Numbered from the stretch's first letter, positions 1-13,649 are shown. The stretch is 64,000 nucleotides of DNA from Albula goreensis (GCA_022829145.1 CM040753.1:10084384-10148383), one strand, 5' to 3'. Notes: generated by a model from the letters alone, not told the origin. A program made the numbers and translations.

Positions 1-639
1 GATTAACTGTAATGGACATGAACTCCTCAGGGCAGAGGTGCCGGTGGAATTTGGTCTGTTTTATAAAGTACATTCATTATGCAGGTGAGTGGAAGCCACT
101 GTGCAGTCCTGTCAAGTCACAGCAATTTGCTTGAAGTGTCTCTTGGTACCGTTCACCTAGAAACTGAATGCTCTGAGCTGTGTGTTTGCGTTGCACTAAA
201 GAGCTACCAAAGTCAAATACTCCAGAGGAGACTTTCTGAATAGCTCTCACAGTCAGGTCTGGGTTAGCCAGGATCTGAAAGAGGATCTGGATCCCCTATA
301 AGGTTGTGAATAACCTCAGTACTGCTTTTGTACACGATGAAATGTTGTTTCTAATCATATAACTGTATGTGCTGTATGCTGTCTATAAAAATAAATCAGA
401 GTACTAACTGGCTTTCCATTAACATTACTGGATTGTGTATTCTGGAGCCATACTCAAGGCAAAAGGAAAATGAAAATAGCTCAGGTGTGTAAGCCAGAAC
501 AGATTTTCATTCATTTTATTCTACATGTGATTGTTCCTTCATATGAAATGTAAAATGGATTTTATATTGAATAGACATGATTTACATGACTTAATAACTA
601 AAGCCATTCAAATTTGCTTGTCACATATTTTACAAAAAA
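1..639. other. Unassigned non-coding stretch
   Basis: No gene recognised. A good 5' splice-site match (CAG before GTGAGT at 85-90) follows two frames that are open from the window edge, but the roughly 28 residues encoded match nothing I know. The rest is AT-rich unique sequence with only short random open frames. Confidence 0.4.
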
Positions 640-885
640 GGACAGCTCATATTGTATATATTGCGTACAGTCACTCATATCCCCTGCACTCATGTACATG
701 TCAATATATACCTATGCCACTGGAAGGTTTATGTTTTACTGCCACTACATGTGTTGCTTCTTATTCAGTGTGCATACACATATTGCTACTCTCGTGATTT
801 GCACTTTATGTATCAAGCCATCATGGCCTTGTAAATCCCCCTGGAGAACAGCATCTGCTAAATTAATAATTAACAATAATTCATC
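640..885 (+). repeat. Interspersed repeat 3' tail (fish LINE/SINE type)
   Basis: The last 40 bases carry the string GCATCTGCTAAATTAATAAT preceded by TTGTAAATCCCCCTGGAGAA. This matches the pattern 'TTGTAAGTCGCTCTGGATAAGAGCATCTGCTAAATGAATAA' spread over many fish genomes as the 3' end of LINEs and their SINEs. The upstream 150 bases, rich in TGCACT/ATATTG-type phrases, look like the 3' untranslated part of such a LINE, but the left border is a guess. The tail itself is the firm part. No coding portion is visible. Confidence 0.5.
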
Positions 886-3800
886 TCAGTGAGCATCATA
901 TATCTCTGTATAGCACACTATGTATGAATTACAGGATGGGTTCCACTCATATTAAGTGACCCAAATACCAGTGGAAATACACTGCAGCTGTAGAAACATT
1001 GGTAATATTCTGTGAGCATACAGTAAACATGTACATTGCAGCATACAGGCAAAAGTACATGCATTAGGTTGTGTCAGTGGCTCTCTTACTATATCATATG
1101 GGATGCTTTACATGATTATGTGATTGTCTTTGTTCCAGTGTACTGAATGTATTGTCTGGCCTTCCTCATTCACTATTGGCTGACTGTCTGGCCCATGATT
1201 CCTTACATTTTCTGTTTTATTTCTCTGATCTTTGCTAGGGAAGCCTTCCCTGTGGTGTTTAGTACACTCATTTGTTTCATTTTGCTGTTATCCAAGGGAA
1301 GACGTAGAGGGGGTGATTAATCTCCTCTAAGGAAAGTAAAGCTTCGTACTTCCACCCTCTCCCTCAAATTAATATAAGTCAATCATGCACTGTGAGGAGG
1401 TAAAAAACAAATATCATCAAATTTGAAGTGCGCTTGTTCAATGTTGTATTTAATCAAGTCCCAAAAGTACAAACAATGGCCTTCACAATTCAACGGCCTT
1501 CAATATTTGTAATTTAAGTAACCCAATACTCACAACCCAACGGAAAAACCCATATACAACATCCTGCAGGTGCTTTAAATAATGTTTCACAAACTGCATG
1601 TACAATTTTGTTGCATTACATAGTATGATTGCAGCTGTATCTAAGCATCTATTTAATCTGTGATACAATTTTTCAAAGTTTTTTAACCATTCTTCATTTG
1701 TGAAATAGTTCCAGGCAGAATGCATAGTTCAAGATGCTGTAACAGCCAATCCGATACCAAGAGCCGATTGGTTTATTTTTGCAGAAGCAGAACGTTTTAA
1801 AAATTACAATGCAATCCATATACTGTAACAGAAACATGCTCTCAGTTCTGCACTAGCCTTTGAAACGGTTGCAGTCTTTATTGATCTTGTTCTGAAACCA
1901 CATATGCTTGTAACTGTTGGCTCAGTTTTTAATTTACATGTAATGTTCTCCCAGTGATTGCATAGACATCTTGCTGTATGATTATGCGAATTACGTGTGT
2001 CCATTCCACTTTTACTGATCCCCGGGCTTGTTTGACATGAACTTGTTTTTATGGCATTTGTTAGAGACCACTTGCTGAAGTAACACAATACAGGAGAGAC
2101 TATAATAACATAGCTATAGATAATCTAATAAACATTTTCAGGGATTTCTATTTTTTATGTCGAACCAAAACCTCAAGACAATGTCAGCAACGTAGCCTTC
2201 TCATTAAAACTAGACCTTTAGCAATGTTATTTCCTAATGACATTTTCAGAAAAGAAATTGTCTTTGAGGAACAATTGGCTGCCAAGTGTTTACTTTAAAC
2301 ATTAATCTCTTCTATCGTTATAGAACTATGTGCTTATAACCCATAATCGGACTAAAAACTAAACTAGAAATGTTGCAACCATGATTTCATGTTTTCAATC
2401 TCTGGATGAAGAAAGAAAAGATTAATTGAAGATGGGGCTTCAGGAATGAATGAGATATAGGAGCATATGAGTCCTAAATACATTTCGAGCAAGGAAACCG
2501 TTATGAAGTTCCAGTGTGAATACTGTCTCAAGGTTAAAGACACTGATACAGAATGTAGAAAAGTATCTCTTTTCATTATATGCATCACACAAATAACTAC
2601 ACTGAACACTTATAGCAATCAATATTGAATGAAATGTTACCATTTTGATACTTTACCCCCTTCCAAAGAAACTAATGGATTTAATTGCTTCACTTCTTGG
2701 GGAGTAATACAAGATATCATATCCGCAAAAGAGCAGCAACCCTACCCCCTGAGGTATGTGACATCAGAACTTATCAGCCACTGTTGAGTATGCAAAGGTG
2801 TTCCTGTTCACATTGGGACAATCAGCATACATTGATAAGGTGGCTCTAAGGTCCTAGGATACTTTAAATAACCACATTTTTTCCCTATTCTCTTCTTTGA
2901 GCTCTAAATCTCTTCATCTGGCTTTGATCAAGACATGTTCCCAGGCCCTGGAAAAAAGCAAGTGTCATACTTGTAATGAGACTTGTAATGCATCACAGGA
3001 CATTGCCTAATCGGCTTGGTCTTGCCGTTCAATCCAGGTCAATTAAGCTCTTCATTCCCTATACCTCTGACAGAAAATTCAGAGTCAGACTGAGGTCAAC
3101 ATATTTCTCTTCTAGAGAAAATCAGTGTCACATAAAGAAGGAAGATCTGTGATCTGCGTGCATTTTAGAAACAGTTCCCTTTGCCTTAATGCAGGTAAAC
3201 AGCCATTTGGCCCACACCCCTGCCGGGCAATTAGAAACTCAAGACCATCTTCAACAAGAAAGGAGACTGAACATATCAAACAGTGTTCTTATTCCAAAAA
3301 AAAAAAAGAAAATTGCAAGAAGTCTTTTAACTATTGTTTCTATTAATTCATTAACCAGTGCCCCTTTATTGAATGAATCTGTTCATCCATCCCGGAGGGA
3401 AATAGCTCAAAGGGGTAGAGTCCTATTTTGAAGGCAGTTCCATGACACAATTACTCAACAAGATAAAGACCCCCCGATGTTGGCATATGCACACAAACAG
3501 AGACATACACGGAAGTAAATACAAACACAAATATGCTTTACTCAGTCATTCATTACAACGAGCCTGGTCCATTAACCATTACTTGCATTCCCACAGATAC
3601 TTACCTTTGGCATGCTGTCCAAAGCAACCCGTCTCCAAGCAGTTTACATTATTCTTCCATTATTGTCATTAAAACATTCTTAGATGCCCTCAGCTTTTCA
3701 TGTTGAATGTTCATTTCAACATGTGGGGCAGTAATCACAGATTTTCACACCCAGGCATCAGCAGGGAGACATTATTGGATGCAGGGAACCATTAGTTGAT

Positions 3801-4469
3801 TTATCCATCAAAGAATAAAAAAAAATCTTCAGATTTGCAGAATGACATGTTCCATATTTTATAAAACATCCTAGAAAATGGCCAGAAAAATAATTATGCT
3901 ATGCACTGCTGGATGAAGTGACATCCATTATTCATCATTTACATCAATATCATACTTATGAAAATTATTTGAGGAAATCTGAGAACTTTTGGGGGAGATA
4001 TGTTTTATCAAACAGTTTGTAATTTTATTATTTTCCTATTGTTAGAATGATGAATTGTTCAATGGAAATGCCATCTCCACAAACAAATGTAATAATAATC
4101 AATCATATAAACAGAATGTACAATTAAATATTTAACGTGGCTGTTGACAAAATGTATGCAAAGCACTAATTCAGGTTCTTGGTAAAGGTCAGAGTACTGA
4201 ATAATTCAGACATTTTTCTCCTCATGTTAGTCTTCAACATTCAAAAACAGCAATATAGTTTTCATAAGAAAAATTCAATCCCTGCTTTCAGACTGAGACA
4301 CATGCCTCTAACCTATTGGTAGATACAATAGTTACACACATGAAAGCTGATCTGAACTTTCTCACTTCTTTCTTTTTCACACTGTCTCTTATACACATTT
4401 TTAACGTCATGTCCAAAAAATGTCTTCAAAGTAAATAATTTATGATGACAAATTATATATATCAATGGC
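886..4469. other. Unassigned non-coding stretch
   Basis: AT-rich DNA without a recognisable gene or element. It holds a 12-A run at 3296-3307. Short open frames on both strands (up to 94 codons) show no domain and no shared codon bias. I see nothing else in it. Confidence 0.4.
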
Positions 4470-4511
4470 TCGTGTGTGTGTGTGTGAGGGAGGGGTGGGG
4501 GTGGGGGTGGG
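4470..4511 (+). repeat. TG microsatellite joined to a G-quadruplex run
   Basis: A TG repeat of seven units runs directly into five guanine blocks: GGG 4488-4490, GGGG 4492-4495, GGGGG 4497-4501, GGGGG 4503-4507 and GGG 4509-4511, each separated by one base (A or T). Four or more G-runs with one-base loops is the classic pattern for a very stable parallel quadruplex on the plus strand. The ability to fold is inferred; the pattern is seen directly. Confidence 0.8.
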
Positions 4512-5180
4512 ATTGTAATTAATGTGACACAGAATCATAAGTATGTCAGGGATGAGGACATGCTTATAGGATTCTTTCCCAAGATGCACTGCAGCTGAAG
4601 TGAAGTGATCATCAGTCAGCAGATGAGATCCCACATTCACTCATGCATGAGCACTTCCATCTCCAGCTCCTTCTTACTGGTATCCCATAATAATCCTGAA
4701 CAATGTATTCACCTCTCCAGATTGCACCTTGGGTCCTCCAAATCAACTCCCTTTATACTATTCATCTGACCTGATGCTTTCTGTGACACAAGATTAAGAA
4801 TTGTCTTCTTACTGTGTTTCCATGGATGTAATGATGCATTTGGAATATATTTTTCACAAAGAACACACATATCCAGCTATAAAATATGTATTTTTCTTAT
4901 TGGTTGCAATAAAGGAAATGCATAAAGCAACAGAGCTTTATGAAAACAGAGTTTCATTGCCAACTTTGATCTGGGTTCAAGGTCAATGATGTCACCACAA
5001 AAGAGCAGTCAGCAGTCTGCAGTCACAGCCTCAGCTATTGTCACTGCTGAGTTCACTGGTACCATGGAACAAAAAAAATGTGGACACCATGTTTTAATAA
5101 ATAAGAGATGATAAATTCATTAAAAATTTAACTATTGCTATATTGAGATTTTTTGCTTCTGACATAATGTCAGCTGTGAT

Positions 5181-5241
5181 GTGCAGTGGCCCTGATGATG
5201 TCTTCAGTTGTGTGACTTCATCAGGGCCAGCTCCTCTGCAC
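5181..5241. other. Strong stem-loop of about 61 nt
   Basis: Bases 5188-5202 pair with 5214-5228 at 14 of 15 positions (one T-T mismatch at 5199/5217) around an 11-nt loop. After a 6-nt one-sided bulge the arm continues with GTGCAG 5181-5186 pairing CTGCAC 5236-5241. The stem is GC-rich in an AT-rich setting, so it is unlikely to be a low-complexity accident. Size and shape fit a pre-microRNA-like hairpin or the remnant of a fold-back transposon. I do not recognise either arm as a known microRNA. Confidence 0.6.
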
Positions 5242-8200
5242 CATAAGCAAATATTTCTACTGCTTTTGTGGATTAAAGCTGAGCGTCCCTATGGGGAACT
5301 GAAGGGATTGCTTACCCTAATAATTCATCTTGTGTATTTTATGAAAGCTAGTTTGTGCAAATGACACACTAAGGTCAGTCCAACTCCAGATGTGAGAATA
5401 CAGAAAGACCCATACTGAGGACCTAAATACAAAAATTGTTGTATTCTACATGTATGTTGTATCACTGCTTTTAGCTTTAACACTCTCATTTTCTTTCCCC
5501 CCATTGAGATGTAGATGACAACTTAAATGAATTCTGGCTGAGACTATATCTAAACAGTTATGCAATCAGTGAATAATCCAGTGCCATACACATCATCTCA
5601 CTTTGTCTGATTTTTGTAAGACATTGTGGATGTTTTCATCATTGCATCATATGTTGAGGAAATGGGAAGAGAGAACAATGAAATAAACAAAGCCCGAAGT
5701 ATGACTGTACAATCTGTTTACAATGGATAATTGGTGTGGGTCACTTTAACGCTAGCCGAATAGATACAGCTTAGCATGTTTTTTTTTCTTTGGCAAAATG
5801 CCATTGTTTGTATTAAATTGGAAAATTATGCAATAAAATCCACCTGGGGCAAATTGCAGGGAACATATGAAGGGAAGAAAAAGGAGAATCTAAGAACAAT
5901 GCAGTCATAGAACACTGGATCCAATTTACCCTGCATCTGGACAATTTCCCTGACATGGACTTAAATAATGAAGATAAATAATGAAGACTTGCAGTGCAAT
6001 GACAGTAACAAGTGAAAGTATTTCAGATAAATCATTTGATAAAATATATCATGTAATAGACTTAAACAGTATTGAAAGTGAAGTTTGCAAAACTAAGAGG
6101 GAATCATTATTTATTTATTTATTTTTATTTATGGTTCATTCTCAAAAAAATGGGCCATATGGTTGCAAGCAGCAATAGAGAGGTCAAAGCAAAAGCAAAC
6201 CACCTCAATAGGAACATGACATACTGATAACATATTTTATGTACATATGCATATATAATCCATTATTTCATGTTGCAAATATAATGATGACTGACCAGAT
6301 TTTGAACAGTATGTCAGTCACAGGGGCTCAGAGTGCCCAGTTAGTACCAAAATTGCTCTTTAAATATTATACATTATATAACTCCTCAATAAGGAGTTTT
6401 TGCACTAAATAAAATATTCAGAATAATTAGGAGAAAAAAAACAAGTCAGTATGAAGCCTTCCACCCCCAGTGTCTGGCACCCTACTGATACTGATGAATT
6501 ATTTTCAAATTGAAACTTTTTACAAACATAATTTATTAGTGTTCAGCTATGCACAAATGTCTGTTACTAATGTCTATACTTCTAACTGAACAGAATTTAA
6601 AAATGACACTAAAGTTGAACTATTGCCAATTTGGTTTCAATATTTCTTTTGAAAAAAAAAGAAAGGTTTTATTGTGTACTAGATCTGAGCTGATTATTAA
6701 TGTTCATCTGAGAAAAACAAATTCATAAAAAAATTGTGATGTTATACTTATGAGTAATGTACCTGGCTGGTACACTCTGGAATCTAAATTAACTTTTTCT
6801 ATAAACTGCTGAAAATGGACAACAACTGCCATATGATAACTAGCATAAACTGTCACATGTTTGCCAGCCATCATTGCCATCATTATCATGTTAAGTTGAT
6901 GCACAACATGGAAAGCATAGGAATGTCTATGTATTGGAAAACTGTGACAGTTACATAGATGAGGATTGTATGAACTCCAAAATAGCTTGCTGTGAGGTGC
7001 ATCAAGCTTGTATGCATTTTACAGTTCTTATAGACGTCAGTACATATTATTTAGTCAAAGCAGTTACAAAGTACACCCTTTGCTAGATCCTTTTTTTTCT
7101 ATTACACTCCTTTTGACCTCCGGTTTATGCAAACTATTTTCAGGAAAACTGTGGCAATATTTTGTGGCTAAAAGCAAAACAAACTGAAAACAACTCTGCC
7201 ATTTTTATTAAAAGTAAATATTCTCAGTGTCTTCTCTTCAGATAAATTTATTTATATGACATGTTAAACACATAGTGGAAGATTGAATTCAAGAAAGATT
7301 GTGCATTCTTTGTATTTTTAAAAATGTTTAAAAAAGCTGAAAGAGCATAGATTGTCTGAATGTACAGCCAAAGGTAATAAGATGGTAATATTTGTAATAC
7401 TGATAAAAGAATGGATCAATAAATTCTCAAGGCAAATATCGACTAAAATGGAGCTCTGCAAATACAATCACTATCACGATAATAATTTAAAAGAAATACA
7501 TAATATAAACATAGTTTTGAAGTTTGAAAACATTTTGTAATTGCACTGTAGTCAAGTGAACACTAGGGTATCTGAAAATATACAATGAAAATGAGACATG
7601 AATGTCCAGCAACAGAGTTTGAATAAAATGAAAATAAAAGAGCAGGCAGTTATTCTATTTCCTCACTTAAATGGAAGCATATCAAAAATATGTCAGTGAC
7701 AAATTAAATTTTGTGAAAGGAGTAATTGGGTTATTTTCCATCAGTGTATACAACCACATGTATCAGTCGCTGTTAAAGAAGTTCTCCATATTGGCAGATC
7801 TGAAAATTAATCCCTTCTTAATTCCTAATCCTTTTCCTTATCATAAGATTATGAAAATCCCGATCCCTCTTCTCTCAGATATTAAACAGCATATATAATA
7901 CCACTCCCAGCTTAAATAAATCAATGCTCAGGCCTTCGTCCAGTGTGCGTGGCTCAAGACCACTTTGTTTGGAACTTCGGTCAGTAATTTGTAATTCCCC
8001 TCTACCCTCCCCAGCCTTTGCAACATGACGAATGTTTGAAAGGATCTATGGCTTGGCATTCAGAGAGCAGCAATCTGTTCAAACAGACGCAAATTAGAAA
8101 AATCGCGTCAGACACTTTTTCATTTATTCAGGAATCCCAAAATTTAGGCTCGGGTTATATCCTACAGATGTTCTGCCGCTGAGGGCCACCCAGCCCGCTG

Positions 8201-11200
8201 ACTGCTCTCTTTGGGGAGACAAGGCTATCTGAGTGCTACATGTGTAGAGCCTGGCATAGCATGACACCGGTATTGTTTGGGAACTTTGAGCCTTCTGTGC
8301 CCTCAAACGGACAGAATGAGGTTTCCTTTTATCTTCAGGCACTGAAAATCCTGCAGTTATGCTTTATCATACAATGATGTGTAAGCCTGAATGACATTCC
8401 AAATGTGCCCTATGAATCAGAATTAACATCCAAACTATAATTATTAAAATGAGCTGATCAAACCAAGAATTAAACACATACTCAGATTTATTTTTCACCA
8501 TTTTCTGAATGCCTTAAACTGATATTATTTCAAAACTGAAAAAAACTAAATATACACAAACAGCCATGGTAAAAATGAAAATTAAAAAAAAAAATAAAAA
8601 GCATGTGAAAATGTACATCCAGGTTGCAATCAAAATTTAATTGTTCGACTTTATTCATTAATCAATCTTCATCACCAATAACAACAAATCATGAGTAAAG
8701 GCCGTATCAGTGGCATTCTTATGTATTTATTTAAATTAAATTAAAGGACATTTTACAATGGAACTATTCTTCCTCAGAACATTGCATTTTCCATGTGTTA
8801 TGAAAGGAATTGTGTGGTAGGGAAGGTGCGGTTTATGTCCCCTCAGGTTATATAAAACTTCATTTTAAGCTCATGTATTCTCAATAACAGCCAATGGGGA
8901 CGATATGAATCATTTACCATCACATGATTAATCAAGCTTGAAGACTAAATTGATAAAGTACAAAACTAGGAGTCACAGTATAAGGAAAGATTAAAATAAA
9001 ATAAATGCTGTTCCATACATAAAAATAAAAAAGTGAGGCTACTGTTAATTGTGCATTGCCCCGTTAGACTCCTTTGCATTCAATAAGCACCTGCTAACGA
9101 TGGATCATGCCGAAATGCATAAAGTTACAGATAATAGCTTTACACTTTGGAAGGGTTTGTCTCACACTGGAATCATGGGCATTTGATCATTTCTTATATA
9201 TGTTTGCCCTAAAAAGGTTTGAATGTATTTTAAAGAGATGTACACTAAAGAAGTAACATGATAAAACATACAAGATTATTATGTTCAGAGAGAAATAAAG
9301 TAATGCATTATAATTGCTGTAACCCATTAAGGTTTAAAAAAAAGAAATAAGGAAGGCTAAATGAAACTGCAGTTTGTCCTCAATTCAAAAACTTATCCTA
9401 ATTCTTTTTCAATATTAAATCAATAGAGGACTGTTATTTAAGGTATTAACTGCATTCAAAAGAAGGGAGGGATTTTCTTCAGAGTAATGCAGCTTTTGCT
9501 TTGCTGAGAGATTTACCAGAGATGCATGCAGGTACATCCAATAACTAGCTTGTTACAGATGATATTGAGGGGAGGAATGGTGAAGTACCAGAGCAATTCC
9601 AAAAAAGACAGCAGTCCCCAATGGCACATCCAAAGCTATTCAATAGATCAGTGGAAATGACATATGACCACAATTTTGGTTCCATGCAATTTTCAAAAAC
9701 TGGAATACTACTATATGACTGTAAAGAAGGAACTATGAGACCAATCTGAATGAATGGGCTCTGTCCTGACCCTGTAAACCCTATCAAAAGTCCTCATTAG
9801 AGCATTATCAGCATTTCAAAATGGCACAGCACTGCTGAAGTAGAAGTGACAGTCATCTGTAGTGCTCTGCCTTTGCAGGTACTTATTTGCAGACTTGTTT
9901 GACAAGGGAACATTGAAAAAGTCACAGAGGACATGACTGTAAACTGCACGGAAGTGATGGGAAACTGAGAGAGAACTGCAAGTCAGCAGATCCGTGCACA
10001 GTAAGCATTGCTTTTCCCTGTATCTCAGAGGTATTTGTTGGAATGCTATGCTTTGTATATAAAAATCTTGTTTAAAATAAAAGGCTGGGGACGCGAATCA
10101 CTGTTTTGCAGGTTTCCATATTGTCTACTGGATGAGTTTTCTGATTGTAAACGTGTCACTACAAGTATGGAATAGTGGATTCATCAACTGCATCTAGATT
10201 ATGGAACACAATTTTTGATTCTGATTTTTAAGGCAACATCAGCCTTAAAACATTACTGCTTGAGTTAGTATGTATTTTTATTATTTATTGCAAAATAGTA
10301 ACATGCAGTTAAATATGCAACAATAAGGCCTGATAATTTTGTCACCAGTCATTTCTTCCTCTTCCTCCCTCCTCATGCCTGTCAGGTCACATGATCAGGA
10401 ATTTCAATGGGCCCTGATAATGATTTCTGCGTTAGGCAGAGGATATTCCCATATTACTCTTGCACCCCCCTGCACTTTCCCAGTAACCTTGACCAGGCAC
10501 TATAAATCATATATCAGTTCATGGAAAGTCATACCTTTGAGCAGGTGACACGCACATTTTTGTGAAAAGGATCACCATTACTGGCCAACCCAGGTTTTTT
10601 TTTTTTTGCATTTTTATGTGAAGTATCTTTGGAATCCCTTGTTTCAATAAAATCTTTATCTCTAACAAGATATAGCATTGTTTTTTCAATGTTATTTAGC
10701 AAAGACAATCTGCTACAAAAAAGTTTGTTTTTTGTGTTCTTTATGGCATTGCAAACATCTTTTAGTCTCCCAGATAATGGCCATGACAATATGTACATAA
10801 ATAATCATAATCAGTACATATTTGTAATGCACTCTTATTTTATATGTCATTTTATGTTGGCTTTTATTATTTGAAGACAATGCATACAGGTTAGATTTAT
10901 TAGGGTAAAACCTAATAATAAATATCAAATATTAATGTCATGGTGCATGTCTTGACTCATGATAAATGGTACAAGTCACAATTTGGTGAGTTCAGCCAAA
11001 ATGATGACTGACCATGCAGCTCATTTTAAATAACAACCTAAGAATGAGTTTACAATTAAACTGTTAAAACTTAATTTAATACTATGGGAACGAGGGAATC
11101 ACCTACTGTATTAGCAGCATTTAAACCTTATCCATTCAATTCTAATTTCCTTCTGATTAATGCAATTCCAACAGGTTTTCCTTCAACTCCCTCAGTGAGG

Positions 11201-12490
11201 CCTCTCCAGTGTATTAGATGCAGTCTGTCGATAGTGCTCATCAAATACTTTGTGATCAAAGCCCTCGCTGAGGCCCATGTGGAGAGAGGGATTAGTTTAC
11301 AACATGCAGATTCAACTGAACCCTTTGAGACTTATTCAGATAAAGAAATCAAGTCAATTGTGAAATATGGCTGTAATTTGCTGTAAGTGGTTTTATGCGA
11401 TTTGTACTTGAACTTACGAATGTTGTATTAGTCAGCCTTGCTGAATAAAATTGTTGAATTTGAAAGAAATTTTCATTTATTTTGGAATGTCTGTGTGATT
11501 ATTGATAATGTTGACAAAAAGTCCAAAGCATAGAGAGAGAGGTTATTCTCTGTAATTAACAACGTTGCATTACCTTATTTCTTGTACATATTTACCTGGC
11601 TTATACCAAGGTGTGAGTGATCTGAAGACGTTTTAAGCACCACGAGCTACAGGACGGAGATCAAAACTGAGCCATTATGACACAGTGCATAGTATGGGAC
11701 AGGGCGAGAGAAAGAGAGAACACTTTCACCCTGAAATAAAATCACTTTTGAAATTCTCCCTTTCGGTGTGTAAATGAATCCTAAGCCTTTGAACACAAAT
11801 ACATGAATGTTTATACAGATGAGGATGGGAGGAATTACTTTCATTTGTGCTCAAAAATCAGTAGCTATCAAAAATCAGTGTGCATTCATATTATTCTGTG
11901 AACTGTTCACTCACAAATTTGGTCCAATCCAGAAACTTAATTTCAGATGCACTTCATTTAGAAAAAGCAATGCTGACATGAGCTCTCTTAAATTGAAAGA
12001 TGATCAAATTCCACACATTTATGTGCCATGGGTTTCTTTGCTGCAGTACTTTTTCCAGAGATAGATGACTGAAAAATAATTTTGGTCTCAGTCTGAGTGC
12101 AAAAATTATGTTTCTGTCAAAGAAAGAACTTATCTAATGAGTGCCGCACATATACATGTATATCTGTGCTTGAAGTCTACTCTTGTGTTGTAACATGGCC
12201 TCCAGTAGTATTATCAGAAATTAGCATTGCAGTGCTCATCATACAGGGAATTAGCACGCTTTGATCCAGGGATTCTATGCTTTGGTTCATCACACTTCCT
12301 GCATGAACAGCCATTAGTCGAGTACGTGTTGAACATTTATTTATTTTTTTTAGCTTTGCATACCTCATTTATGTATTACTGTCTTTAATTATTGGTCACA
12401 TCATTCGTAGCTTTATTACTGAATCTCTCTCTCATGTAAAGTTATCTGAAGTCAAATGAGAGCTTTAATCAATGTCAATTGATTTTTAAT
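5242..12490. other. Unassigned non-coding stretch
   Basis: About 7.2 kb of AT-rich sequence. It includes A and T runs (A11 at 8584-8594, T13 at 10595-10607) and TTTATT clusters. Open frames reach 100 codons (11084-11386) but none has a domain, signal peptide or repeat that I recognise. No splice-bounded exon could be supported. Confidence 0.4.
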
Positions 12491-12520
12491 GTCAATTAAA
12501 TTAATATCAATTTAATTGAC
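12491..12520. other. Perfect AT-rich hairpin
   Basis: A 12-bp arm (12491-12502, GTCAATTAAATT) is perfectly complementary to 12509-12520 across a 6-nt loop. The arms contain TTAATTGA-like homeodomain cores. A second AATGTCAATT copy lies just upstream (12472-12481). Function unknown; chance palindromes are common in AT-rich DNA. Confidence 0.55.
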
Positions 12521-12710
12521 TTAACTTGATAATCGATCAGTTAATTGTATGTATGAGTGTGTGAACACATGCAGGTGTTTGCCTGTATGTATGAAGAATA
12601 TGACAGTAAATGTGAGGGTGCAAATGTGTGTGTTCATCCATTCATGTCTCTAAATTGACCTATAAACTGTGTATATAAATATAATAGAGAATAGAACTGT
12701 GTATAACACT

Positions 12711-12735
12711 AGAATAGAATAGAATAGAATAGAAT
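12711..12735 (+). repeat. AGAAT pentanucleotide repeat
   Basis: Five uninterrupted AGAAT units, with an isolated partial unit (AGAATAGAA) about 20 bases upstream. A plain microsatellite. Confidence 0.9.
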
Positions 12736-13110
12736 GTCCTCTGTGTTAGCTATTCAGTTTAATCATTGCAGAGAAGTATTACTTACAATCATTCTGCTAT
12801 TTTAAGTCTACATCCATCCAACACAGAGATCTTAAATTATTAACATGGTTTTGTCCAACCATTTATCAATGAGAAAAGGATACAAATTAAAAGAAAGAAA
12901 TGCATTTGTGTCATTGACAGATTTTGTATTTTGGTTTTAAATGTCTTTCATGCAGTTTCTTGCTTCTTTTCTAGCAATCCAGAAAGAATCTAGGAGATAC
13001 TGACAGCAATGCTGGCTAAAACTGTTTTGTCAATTTAAATCGTTGCATGGTGGGAATAAAACATAGTAATGACTTCATTCATGATTCGGGGTAAGCAGAT
13101 GTATTCATAT
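12736..13110. other. Unassigned non-coding stretch
   Basis: AT-rich sequence between two pentanucleotide repeats. I see no gene, hairpin or known element in it. Confidence 0.4.
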
Positions 13111-13260
13111 TAAGGTAAGGTAATGTAAGGTAAGGTAATCTTTGTTATCCCTAAGGGGCAATTTTTTGCACAGCCGGCAGTAATTACAGTCATCATCAAC
13201 AATCAACATACATCAATCAACACACAAACAAATTTACATGAAAAACATGGAATTACAAGT
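13111..13260 (+). repeat. GGTAA repeat and probable end of a dispersed repeat
   Basis: Imperfect GGTAA units occupy 13112-13139. They lead straight into ATCTTTGTTATCCCTAAGGGG followed by CAATTTTTTGCA and a CA-rich tail of ATCAACA-like units. The order 'short tandem repeat, TTTATTNNTCCCNNNGGGGCAATTT, CA-rich' recalls the end of a dispersed fish repeat. I cannot name the family, and the right border is approximate. Confidence 0.35.
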
Positions 13261-13488
13261 TTTTAAAAGTGGTTTCAATATTAAAACTTCAATTTTTAAT
13301 TAATATGATTCCATTAGATAATATTATTTTTAACAGTAAAATCACTTCCAATATGACTGCATTATTTCAGTCAGCGGAATATTCTCATACAAATTATTTT
13401 GAAGGGATGGACTTCAGTTTGTGCAAGTATGGAGTGAGTAATTTGGTTTATTTGGCACTTTTGCTTCATAACAGGTGCATTGCTTAAT

Positions 13489-13510
13489 ATAGTTGATACG
13501 AATCAACTAT
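13489..13510. other. Short perfect hairpin
   Basis: Nine-bp arms (ATAGTTGAT / ATCAACTAT) with a 4-nt loop ACGA. It lies near the right edge of the possible dispersed repeat that starts at 13111. Confidence 0.5.
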
Positions 13511-13600
13511 AAAAAGTTACAGAAGAGAGTTCCATGAAAATGAAAAAAGGGAAGTGCTACCATATCACAATTAGTTGTGACATCTGACTATGACCACTTT

Positions 13601-13649
13601 CACACTTTGTCAGCTCTTTTGTTGGTGTAGAATTAAGGCAAAAATAGAG
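13601..13649 (+). repeat. Diverged dispersed repeat, copy A
   Basis: This 49-bp block aligns without gaps to 15923-15971 with 40 identical bases; six of the nine differences are transitions. The flanks do not align. It looks like two remnants of one old interspersed repeat, in the same orientation. Family not recognised. Confidence 0.5.

Noticed and set aside
1-90. Possible exon ending at a GTGAGT donor
   Set aside because: Two frames are open but only about 28 codons are visible, unrecognised and with no acceptor in the window.
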